This document shows positions 7,714-14,346 of a DNA stretch of 22,183 nucleotides, in pieces (position 1 is the first letter of the stretch; each line of letters starts with the position of its first letter). A model generated the notes under the pieces. The model made no database searches. It saw only the letters and a program-made list of their open reading frames with translations, and was not told the origin of the DNA. Position numbers and translations under genes: made by a program. The stretch comes from Bacteriovoracaceae bacterium UBA2428 (GTDB lineage Bacteria > Bdellovibrionota > UBA2428), in contig DDRA01000079.1 of assembly GCA_002343545.1 (NCBI GenBank), forward strand, positions 1 to 22,183, written 5' to 3'.

Positions 7714-8460
7714 CTATTCTCTCTCCAAGACGAAGAAGAACTGCGTCGTTTCCTTGCGATTCGCGAGTTCGGGCGGGAACAGTCGATCTTTCTTCGTCCA
7801 ACGGAAGCCGTCCGCGACGAAGACCTTTTCGAAAGCCTCAACGAGTTCCGTTTCCGATCGGTAAATGGCACTGTAATTCTGCTTCATCTCCTCGGACCAG
7901 ATGGAGTCCAAGGTCAGGCGTCCCTCGAGCCCGATGGGCTCGCGGAAAATGATGCGGGACTTGGGCGCGCAGCAAGCCTTCACATTCTCGAGAACCTCAA
8001 GGAGGTCCCGGTCGTTGATATAAATCAGCACGCCCGCCACGATCACGAGATCGAAGCCGCCACCACCGGGGATATTCTCCGGTCGGCAGTCCTGCGCCCG
8101 CAAAACCTGGAAGCCGAAATTCGTTTCCCCCTGGAGCCGATTCCGGGCGATCTCGATCAATTTCGTACTGAGATCCACCCCGTGGTAGCGCGCCGCCTGT
8201 CCCTTGAAAGCATCCGCCCAGCGACCGATGCCGCAACCGACATCCAAAACTCGGGGTGTCGCTTCGAGTATGAGGTAAGGGGCCAGGACCTGTTTTTCGT
8301 GGGCATCTCGACGCTCGGTAAGCTCGGGGTTCGAGTCTTGATAAAGAACCGAAACGAGCGGGTGCCGTTCGTCAAACTTCTCACCCCGCTCCTCGAAAAA
8401 ACGAGCAACTTCGCTATCGTCAATTTTGACCGGACGACCCAGGACTCGTTTAGGATCCAT
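7714..8460 (-). CDS. Class I SAM-dependent methyltransferase, first gene of the CDP-alcohol cassette
   Basis: A 248-residue methyltransferase. After an N-terminal helical region rich in charged residues (FFEERGEKFD, VLYQDSNPEL), motif I is VLDVGCGIGRW (71-81) with acidic D96 in YHGVDLS. FDLVIVAGVLIYI and SRIIFREPIG follow as motifs II and III. The open frame reaches 8592, but ATG 8460 has AAGGA at ideal spacing and starts the part that looks like real protein. The gene leads a tightly spaced leftward unit: no gap to the HAD gene, then two overlaps. A role in methylating the small alcohol, the phosphoester or the sugar it decorates is an inference from this linkage. Confidence 0.8.
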   Translation of the reverse strand: MDPKRVLGRPVKIDDSEVARFFEERGEKFDERHPLVSVLYQDSNPELTERRDAHEKQVLAPYLILEATPRVLDVGCGIGRWADAFKGQAARYHGVDLSTKLIEIARNRLQGETNFGFQVLRAQDCRPENIPGGGGFDLVIVAGVLIYINDRDLLEVLENVKACCAPKSRIIFREPIGLEGRLTLDSIWSEEMKQNYSAIYRSETELVEAFEKVFVADGFRWTKKDRLFPPELANRKETTQFFFVLERE

Positions 8461-8611
8461 GCTTCCTTCATAGCCCAAGCCGCTTCGTCTCCAAAACGTC
8501 GCGAAGCCGCCAGCGCCACGCGGAATCGAATCATGACTCATTGCATTAACCAAGGCCTCGAAAGAAGCGTCATTAGATTTCTCGCAGCGCAAAGTGTAAG
8601 TTCCCGTAGCT
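8461..8611. promoter_or_regulatory. Divergent intergenic region, no confident motif
   Basis: This 151-bp gap lies between the starts of the leftward CDP-alcohol cassette and the rightward sugar cassette, so promoters for both should be here or in the flanking genes. I see no convincing -35/-10 pair on either strand and no long inverted repeat. The AAGGA near 8465 (minus strand) is the Shine-Dalgarno of the methyltransferase gene. Confidence 0.3.
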
Positions 8612-9559
8612 ATGAAGAACGTCCTTATCGTCGGCGGTGCCGGCTACGTCGGTGGAGCTATCACGGATCTCGTTCAAGCGGATCCCCGTTTCAAAGTCCG
8701 CGTTTACGACAGCATCGTTTACGAAGACTCCTTCCGTAAGCCCGTCGATTTCGTTTACGGTGACGTTCGCGATACCGCGAAGCTCTTGCCCCAACTCAAG
8801 TGGGCCGATTGCGTCGTCTGGCTCGCCGCCCTCGTCGGCGACGGCGCTTGCGCCGTGGATCCCGAACTCACGAAGGCCATCAACCAAGACTCCGTGAAGT
8901 GGCTCTCCGAGAACTTCAAGGGCCGCATCATCTTCATGTCGACCTGCTCGGTCTACGGCGCCCAAGACGCCGAGCTCGACGAATCGTCGCCGGCCACGCC
9001 GCTTTCGATCTACGCCTCGACGAAGCTCTCCGCCGAGACCTACTTGAAGGACTCGAACGCGATCATCTTCCGCCTCGGCACGCTCTTCGGCGTGGGCGAC
9101 CTCTTTTCGCGCATCCGTCTCGACCACGTCGTGAACATCCTCACCGTGCGCGCGGCCACCACCAAGAAGATCAGCGTCTTCGGCGGCAACCAGTTCCGCC
9201 CGCTCCTGCACGTGAAAGACGTCGCGCGCGCCGTCGTCATGAACCTGGAGACCTCGCACCGCGGGATCTACAACCTGCACCGCCAGAACGTGCGCATCGT
9301 CGACCTCGCGTACCAGATCCGCAACCACTTCCCGGATTGCGAGATGGAAACGACGGACCTCCCCTTCCAAGATACGCGGAACTACCGCGTCTCCTCGAAG
9401 AAAGCCTTCGAGACCTTCGGTTTCCAAGCCATCCACTCGATCGACGACGGCATCGAGGAAGTCAAAAACCTCCTCGAAACCGGTCGCATTAAAGATCTCA
9501 ACCACGACCGTTACTCGAACCAGCGCTTTATCGAGAAGCTGCTGAGGCCCGCGAAGTGA
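8612..9559 (+). CDS. NAD-dependent epimerase/dehydratase (extended SDR)
   Basis: A 315-residue extended short-chain dehydrogenase of the nucleotide-sugar type. The cofactor loop is VLIVGGAGYVGG (4-15). The catalytic tyrosine and lysine are in YASTK (Y134, K138), with the preceding MSTCSVYG supplying the Ser/Thr. ISVFGGNQFRPLLHVKDVA is the usual substrate-domain segment of this family. It acts on an NDP-sugar, as a 4-epimerase, 4,6-dehydratase or reductase. It does not resemble the FnlA/CapE class of UDP-GlcNAc 4,6-dehydratases, which lack this layout. It starts an operon: its TGA overlaps the GTG of the cupin gene (GTGA, 9556-9559). The ribosome binding site upstream of ATG 8612 is weak. The exact reaction is unassigned. 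Confidence 0.85.
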   Translation: MKNVLIVGGAGYVGGAITDLVQADPRFKVRVYDSIVYEDSFRKPVDFVYGDVRDTAKLLPQLKWADCVVWLAALVGDGACAVDPELTKAINQDSVKWLSENFKGRIIFMSTCSVYGAQDAELDESSPATPLSIYASTKLSAETYLKDSNAIIFRLGTLFGVGDLFSRIRLDHVVNILTVRAATTKKISVFGGNQFRPLLHVKDVARAVVMNLETSHRGIYNLHRQNVRIVDLAYQIRNHFPDCEMETTDLPFQDTRNYRVSSKKAFETFGFQAIHSIDDGIEEVKNLLETGRIKDLNHDRYSNQRFIEKLLRPAK

Positions 9560-10005
9560 GCCTGCCCACGCAAGCCACGCTTCTGAAGGGCGGCGTCGCC
9601 GCCGACGACCGCGGCTCGCTGCGCTTCGTGAACGACTTCGGCTTTGCCGGGGTCAAGCGTTTCTACGTCATCGAAAACCACCGCGTCGGCTACGTCCGCG
9701 CCTGGCACGGCCACAAGAAAGAAGGCAAATACTTCTTCGCGGCCAAGGGCAGCTTCGTCATCGCCGGCGTGAAAGTCGACGACTGGGAAAAGCCCTCCAA
9801 AGACCTGCCCGTTGAGCGATTCGTCCTCTCGGACGAAAGCCCCTCGATCCTCTACTTGCCCCCCGGATACTCGAACGGTCTCATGGCGCTGACCGAAGGC
9901 GCGAGACTCATGGTCTTCTCGACTTCTTCCCTCGACGAGAGCAAGGGCGACGACTACCGCCTGCCCGCCCGTTACTGGGATTGCTGGTCCGTCGAAGAAC
10001 GCTAG
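9556..10005 (+). CDS. RmlC-like cupin, probable NDP-sugar epimerase
   Basis: A 149-residue cupin. DDRGSLRFVND (17-27), RAWHGHKKEGKYFF (48-61, with H51 and H53) and LYLPPGYSNG (99-108) match a short-form family related to dTDP-4-dehydrorhamnose 3,5-epimerase. The end (DDYRLPARYWDCWSVEER) is typical of these short forms. Full RmlC proteins are about 180 residues, so this is a shorter relative. It probably epimerises C3 and/or C5 of a 4-keto-6-deoxy-sugar nucleotide. Translation is coupled to the upstream SDR by a GTGA overlap, and an RmlD-like reductase follows 15 nt downstream, giving the RmlC-RmlD order of a deoxysugar pathway. Confidence 0.78.
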   Translation: MSLPTQATLLKGGVAADDRGSLRFVNDFGFAGVKRFYVIENHRVGYVRAWHGHKKEGKYFFAAKGSFVIAGVKVDDWEKPSKDLPVERFVLSDESPSILYLPPGYSNGLMALTEGARLMVFSTSSLDESKGDDYRLPARYWDCWSVEER

Positions 10006-10020
10006 CGAAAGGAATTAGAA

Positions 10021-10836
10021 ATGGCGAAGTATGTAGTTTTCGGAGCCCGCGGCATGGCCGGCGTGGCCGCGCATCATTATTTCAAGAGCCGCGGACATAA
10101 CGTCACGGCGGTTTCCCGCGCCGAGTTCGACATCGCCCGCGATCCGGCCGACAAGATCGGTACGCTCGTGCGCGGGGCCGACGCCATCGTGAACTGCGCG
10201 GGCGTCATCAAGCCGATGATCGCCAAGCAATCCGTCGAGGACGTGCTCAAGGTCAACGCGATCTTCCCGCGCAACCTCGCGAAGGTCGCGCGCCAAGAGA
10301 AGATCCCTTGCTTCCACCTGACGACGGACTGCGTTTGGACGGGCCGCACGGGCGCATACGACGAAGACTCGACCTTCGACGCCGAAGATCTCTACGGCAT
10401 CTCGAAGAACGCGGGCGACACGCCCGAGTGCATGACCCTGCGCACCTCGATCATCGGCGAAGAACGCGGCCAAGCCCGTTCGCTCATCGCCTGGGCCCAA
10501 AGCCAAAAGGGCAAAGAAGTGAACGGCTTCGTGAACCACCGCTGGAACGGGGTCACGACGCTCATGTTCGCCAAGGCCGTCGAGTCGATCCTTACGGAAG
10601 GCCTCTACCAACCCGGCATCTTCCATTTGCACTCGCCGGACACCGTGACGAAGGCCGAGATGCTGCGCATCTTCAGCCGCGTCTACGACCTGGGTCTTAA
10701 GGTTAACGAGACGAACGGGGCCGAGTTCTGCGATCGCAGCATGACGTCCAAGTTCCCGCTCGCTTCGAAGCTCGTGAAGCTCACGGTCGAAGAGCAAGTC
10801 CGCGAACTGCGCGACTTCTTCAAGACGATTCCCTGA
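10021..10836 (+). CDS. RmlD-like NDP-4-keto-sugar reductase (SDR)
   Basis: A 271-residue SDR related to dTDP-4-dehydrorhamnose reductase. FGARGMAG (7-14) is the nucleotide-binding loop, VNCAG (57-61) the NAG-like motif, TTDCVWTG (101-108) the equivalent of the family's STDYVFDG, and LYGISKNAGD (124-133) holds Y125 and K129. The enzyme would reduce a 4-keto-sugar nucleotide using NADPH or NADH. AAGGA eight bases before ATG 10021 supports the start. It sits between the RmlC-like cupin and a 2-epimerase in one rightward operon. Fusions of this SDR type to a cupin (CapF/FnlB) are known in L-FucNAc synthesis; here the two activities are on separate genes. Whether it is a true RmlD or a divergent reductase of an N-acetylated sugar is open. 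Confidence 0.83.
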   Translation: MAKYVVFGARGMAGVAAHHYFKSRGHNVTAVSRAEFDIARDPADKIGTLVRGADAIVNCAGVIKPMIAKQSVEDVLKVNAIFPRNLAKVARQEKIPCFHLTTDCVWTGRTGAYDEDSTFDAEDLYGISKNAGDTPECMTLRTSIIGEERGQARSLIAWAQSQKGKEVNGFVNHRWNGVTTLMFAKAVESILTEGLYQPGIFHLHSPDTVTKAEMLRIFSRVYDLGLKVNETNGAEFCDRSMTSKFPLASKLVKLTVEEQVRELRDFFKTIP

Positions 10837-10859
10837 TCCTGAACTCTAAGGAGCCTGAC

Positions 10860-12053
10860 GTGACCGCCAAGAAGAAAATTGCCTTTGTGTTGGGCATCCG
10901 CCCCGATGTCATCCGCGCCGCCCTCATCCTGAAGCACCTCAAAAGCTACCCCGAGCTCGAGACCGTCTTCATCTGGTCGGGGCAGCACTACTCGGATAAC
11001 CTGAAGGGCGTCTTCTTCCGCGAGCTCGGCGTCGAAGCCGAATCGATCAACCTCGAGTGCGCCGGCGAGACCGACGCCGACATCGTGGCGTCGATGATCT
11101 CCAAGCTCTACGGCGCGCTCAAGCAGATCCAGCCTGAAGCCTGCGTCTTCTTGGGCGACACGAACACGACCACGGGCGCCGTGGCCTGCACCCAGCTCAA
11201 CATCCCGATCGTGCACATCGAAGGCTGCATGCGCTCCTACGACTGGCGCATGCCCGAAGAGAAGTACCGCACGCTCATCGATCACCTGTCGGATATCATC
11301 TACGCTTACTTCGACGAATATAAGACCCAAGGCATTCGCGAAGGCATTTCGCCCGACAAGATCGTCGTCGTGGGCAACCCGATCGTCGACATCTTGAATC
11401 ACTTCTACTTCAGCCGTCTCGAGCACTTCGAGAAGCTCGCGAGCCCCGAATTCTTTTCGAGCCGTGGGCTCGAAAAGGGCCGTTACTACGTCATGACGAG
11501 CCACCGCCGCGAGAACGTCGAGAACCTCGACTCGCTCCGCGCGATCCTGACGCTCGCGGGTGCGGGCCAGTACCCCGTGTTCTTTCCGGCCAGCTACCGT
11601 ACGCAGAAAGTCATCGCGCAGAACAACATCGAGGTCCCGAAGAACGTCCGCGTCGTCGACCCCATCGGCTACGAAGAGATTCTCGCGCTGCTCGTGCACT
11701 CGCGTGGATGCCTCACGGACTCGGGCACGGTCGTCGAGGAAACCTGCGTCTTGGGCGTCCCCTCGGTGCAGATGCGCCGCTCGACCGAGCGCCCGCAAGT
11801 TTACGACGTCGGCTCGAGCGTGAAGTTCGATCCCTCGGAGCCGGGCAAGTACCCGGCCGCGACCGTCTTCAAGAAGCTCGATGGCCTCTTCGGCAAGAAG
11901 TGGACGCACACGCTCGGCGACGGCCAAACCTCGCAGCGCATCGCCGAAGACCTGCGCCGACGCGCGGCCGAAGGGCGTTTCCGCCAACACCGGCCGCAGG
12001 ACTACCACTTCCCGATCGAGCGCTCGTACCGCGATGACGGTTTGCCGTCCTAA
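10860..12053 (+). CDS. Non-hydrolysing UDP-GlcNAc 2-epimerase family protein (FnlC/CapG-like)
   Basis: A 397-residue member of the WecB/FnlC 2-epimerase family. The expected catalytic positions are present: D100 in FLGDTN, E121 in HIEG, the glutamates in MPEEKYR (131-137), and H215 in TSHRREN. LTDSGTVVEE is the usual UDP-binding segment. The N-terminal GTRPE-x-IK signature of WecB is changed to GIRPDVIR, and EAGLR to EGCMR. The overall pattern is nearer FnlC/CapG, which act on 6-deoxy UDP-HexNAc, than housekeeping WecB. GTG 10860 has AAGGAG six bases upstream. It is the last gene of the rightward cassette, with its TAA 5 nt from the opposing gene's stop. The reaction is probably C2 epimerisation of a UDP-linked 2-acetamido-6-deoxyhexose, by analogy only. 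Confidence 0.83.
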   Translation: MTAKKKIAFVLGIRPDVIRAALILKHLKSYPELETVFIWSGQHYSDNLKGVFFRELGVEAESINLECAGETDADIVASMISKLYGALKQIQPEACVFLGDTNTTTGAVACTQLNIPIVHIEGCMRSYDWRMPEEKYRTLIDHLSDIIYAYFDEYKTQGIREGISPDKIVVVGNPIVDILNHFYFSRLEHFEKLASPEFFSSRGLEKGRYYVMTSHRRENVENLDSLRAILTLAGAGQYPVFFPASYRTQKVIAQNNIEVPKNVRVVDPIGYEEILALLVHSRGCLTDSGTVVEETCVLGVPSVQMRRSTERPQVYDVGSSVKFDPSEPGKYPAATVFKKLDGLFGKKWTHTLGDGQTSQRIAEDLRRRAAEGRFRQHRPQDYHFPIERSYRDDGLPS

Positions 12054-12058
12054 ACGAG

Positions 12059-13255
12059 CTAACGACCGCGGGGCGCTTTCACGAGCGCCTCTAGCTTGTC
12101 CATTTGCGCGTTGATCGAGAAGAACTTCTCGATGAAGGCGCGTCCCTTGCGCCCCAGATCGCCCAGGCGTGCGTCGTCGTTCGCGAGCGCGACCATGTCA
12201 CGGCAGAACTGCTTGTCGTCGGCGATGTCGGAGTAAACGACGCCGCTTTCCTCGTTCGGGAAGAGACGCACGACGTCCGGAAGGGGCGAAGCCAAAAGCG
12301 GCTTCGAGCACGCGAGGTACTGCAGGATCTTGATCGGGATGATGTCGCGCGTGATGTCGTTCAGTTCGAAGGGCAAGAGCGTCAGGTCCGAACCCGCGAT
12401 GTAGCGGGGGACGTCGTCGTAGGGTTTCGATCCGAGCGACGCGAAGGAATCCTGGATCCCCTTTTCCGTCCCCCAACGCTCGAGATCCGCGTTCAGATCG
12501 CCGGGCCCCACGACGAGAAGCTTGAGGCGGGGATTTTTGGCCACGATCGCCGGCCATTCGGCCACAATTTGGCGAAGTCCCGAAAAGGTGTAGGTCGTCC
12601 CCAAGAAGAGCAAAATCTTGGCATCGGCGGGCCACTTGGTCTGCGCCAGGATCCAATCCCGCTGCGCCGGGTTCTCGCGGAAGTACTCCGTGTCGACGCC
12701 GTGCTGGACGACGACGGCCTTGCGGGCCGCTTCCTCGCCCGCCATGTCGCGGATGTATCCGCGCATCTTCTCGTTCGTGAGACAGACCACGTCGCAGTTC
12801 CGGTAGATGTACTTTTCGCCCCAGTAGAGCGGCCAGCGAATCCAGGGGTCCTGACGGAGCTTGTGGTAGACGTCGAGGATCCGGTACACGACCGGCACCC
12901 CGTACTTTTTGGCCAAACGCACGGCCTCGGTCCCGTTGATCGCGACGGAATAGAGGAAAATCACGTCGACGGCCTTGGCCCGCAGCAGCTCCTCGAGGCG
13001 GCGGCTGAAGTTCGCCCGTGCCGTCAGGTAGTTCACGAGAGGCATCTTTACGAAGGGCAGGCTTTCGAGCTCGACCGTGCCGATCCCCGTGCGGGAGATC
13101 TTCTCGCAGTAACCCTTGCCGTCCGAGCTGTCGTCGAAGTCGATGACCCGGACTTCGTGTCCCCGGGCGGCGAAGCGTTCGGCGAAATCCTGGTACTCGT
13201 AGACGACCTTGTGTTTGTAGCTAACTTCGTGCAAAACCAAGATTTTAAGGCCCAT
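12059..13255 (-). CDS. GT4-family glycosyltransferase (GT-B fold)
   Basis: A 398-residue GT-B glycosyltransferase. The N-terminal domain starts MGLKILVLHEVSYKHK. The C-terminal donor domain holds VVVQHGVDTEYF, LLFLGTTYTFSG, LKLLVVGPGD and IPIKILQYLACSKPLLASPL, the usual GT4 segments. It transfers a sugar from a nucleotide donor at the cytoplasmic membrane face. The open frame extends to 13825, but the extra N-terminal residues lie opposite a real GT2 gene and do not look like protein. ATG 13255 begins the recognisable Rossmann strand and is preferred, though its ribosome binding site is weak. It is a single leftward gene between two rightward operons. Its start is only 15 bp from the start of the next gene. 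Confidence 0.85.
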   Translation of the reverse strand: MGLKILVLHEVSYKHKVVYEYQDFAERFAARGHEVRVIDFDDSSDGKGYCEKISRTGIGTVELESLPFVKMPLVNYLTARANFSRRLEELLRAKAVDVIFLYSVAINGTEAVRLAKKYGVPVVYRILDVYHKLRQDPWIRWPLYWGEKYIYRNCDVVCLTNEKMRGYIRDMAGEEAARKAVVVQHGVDTEYFRENPAQRDWILAQTKWPADAKILLFLGTTYTFSGLRQIVAEWPAIVAKNPRLKLLVVGPGDLNADLERWGTEKGIQDSFASLGSKPYDDVPRYIAGSDLTLLPFELNDITRDIIPIKILQYLACSKPLLASPLPDVVRLFPNEESGVVYSDIADDKQFCRDMVALANDDARLGDLGRKGRAFIEKFFSINAQMDKLEALVKAPRGR

Positions 13256-13270
13256 GGGAGCGAAGCTATT

Positions 13271-14035
13271 ATGAAGTCGGCGCCGGATCCAAGCCCTCCC
13301 GCTTCGGATCTCAGAAATCTTTGCGTCATCGTGCCTTGTTTCAACGAACAAGAGAGCCTTCCTCGCCTGATTCCCGAACTTTTCGAGGTGGGAATCAACC
13401 CCGTGGACATCGTCGTGGTTGACGACGGCTCCCGTGACCGCACGGCCGAGGTCGCCCGCGCCCAGGGCGTCACCGTGCTCAAACTTCCCATCAACCTTGG
13501 CATCGGCGGCGCCGTCCAGACGGGCTACAAGTGGGCCAAGGAGCGAGGCTACGCCTACGCTCTTCAGCTCGACGGCGACGGCCAACACGACCCCAAATCG
13601 ATCCGGCCGCTCCTCGAGCAAGCCATGCGCGACGGGAACGACATCACGATCGGATCGCGTTTCGTCCCAGGCCAACGCGAAGGGTTTCAGAGCACGCGCC
13701 TCCGCCGCCTCGGGATCGGATGGCTTTCGATGGTGCTTCGTGTCGCTTCGGGCCAAAGGGTTTACGACATTACCTCGGGCATGCGACTCGTCGGGGTACG
13801 CTGGATCTCGCGCTTTGCCTCGCACTACCCAAGCGATTTTCCGGAACCCGAGAGTCTAGGCTACGCCATCGCGGCCGGCGCGCGCGTCGCCGAACATCCC
13901 GTTCTGATGCGCATGCGCGCCACGGGCACTTCGTCGATCGCGGGTTGGAAGCCCGTCTACTACATGATCAAAGTCACGATCGGTATTCTCCTCGGCAGTT
14001 GGCAGGGACGCCGCGCGAAAGGATCGACATGCTAA
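13271..14035 (+). CDS. GT2 polyprenyl/dolichyl-phosphate sugar synthase-like glycosyltransferase
   Basis: A 254-residue GT-A enzyme of the DPM1/GtrB type. VIVPCFNEQESLP (19-31), VVVDDGSRDRT (48-58) and LQLDGDGQHDP (98-108) are the UDP- and metal-binding motifs; GSRFVPGQ follows. It would load a sugar onto a polyprenyl phosphate carrier. ATG 13271 is chosen because the family match begins shortly after it; the frame is open much further upstream but those residues are antisense to the GT4 gene. GGGAG lies ten bases before the ATG. There is one hydrophobic stretch near the C-terminus (YYMIKVTIGILLGSW) rather than the two helices of long GtrB proteins. The following DUF2304 gene overlaps its stop by 7 bp, a pairing common for this GT2 type. 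Confidence 0.87.
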   Translation: MKSAPDPSPPASDLRNLCVIVPCFNEQESLPRLIPELFEVGINPVDIVVVDDGSRDRTAEVARAQGVTVLKLPINLGIGGAVQTGYKWAKERGYAYALQLDGDGQHDPKSIRPLLEQAMRDGNDITIGSRFVPGQREGFQSTRLRRLGIGWLSMVLRVASGQRVYDITSGMRLVGVRWISRFASHYPSDFPEPESLGYAIAAGARVAEHPVLMRMRATGTSSIAGWKPVYYMIKVTIGILLGSWQGRRAKGSTC

Positions 14036-14346
14036 GAATCCTCTTCGGAGCCCTCATGGCCGTTCTCTTCGTTTTCAGTCTCCGCAGCGTCTTGCGGGGC
14101 ACGCTCGAACTGCGCGACGCCTTCATTTGGATTCTCTTATCGGTCGGCGGTCTTGCCCTGGCGCTCTTTCCGGGCCTCATGCATCTGGCCCAACTCTTGG
14201 GGTTCCGGGTCGAATCGAACGCCTTGCTGTCGCTGGGCATCGTGGCGTTGCTCTATCTGAATTTCCTCCAAGCGAATCTCATTGCCCGACTCCGTCGTGA
14301 CCAAAGAAGTTTGGCGCAATCGATCGCGATCGGTTCGAAAAAGTGA
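14029..14346 (+). CDS. DUF2304-like small membrane protein
   Basis: A 105-residue protein with about three hydrophobic helices (MLRILFGALMAVLFVFSL; FIWILLSVGGLALALF; ALLSLGIVALLYLNFLQ) and a basic C-terminal tail. The pattern, including LELRDAFIW between helices 1 and 2, fits the DUF2304 family, which is often encoded next to polyprenyl-phosphate GT2 enzymes. The biochemical role is not established to my knowledge; assistance in carrier-lipid handling or anchoring the GT2 is an inference. ATG 14029 has AAGGA five bases upstream, and overlaps the GT2 stop (ATGCTAA). Its own TGA overlaps the next gene's GTG (GTGA). The three genes are thus translationally coupled. Confidence 0.78.
   Translation: MLRILFGALMAVLFVFSLRSVLRGTLELRDAFIWILLSVGGLALALFPGLMHLAQLLGFRVESNALLSLGIVALLYLNFLQANLIARLRRDQRSLAQSIAIGSKK

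Noticed and set aside
5140..8460. A Campylobacter-type methyl phosphoramidate (MeOPN) pathway
   Set aside because: The nucleotidyltransferase plus methyltransferase is reminiscent, but there is no glutamine kinase or amidotransferase-like hydrolase, and a CDP-glycerol-type transferase is present instead.
7222..8739. A 505-codon plus-strand open frame
   Set aside because: It lies antisense to the HAD and methyltransferase genes, both of which have clear catalytic motifs and ribosome sites; its own translation has no recognisable fold.
12104..13270. A long N-terminal extension of the GT2 at 13271 (giving 643 residues)
   Set aside because: The extension is exactly antisense to the GT4 gene and carries no domain; the GT2 match begins just after ATG 13271.
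13256..13825. A long N-terminal extension of the GT4 at 12059 (giving 588 residues)
   Set aside because: The extension is antisense to the polyprenyl-phosphate GT2 gene; family similarity starts at the MGLKI methionine.
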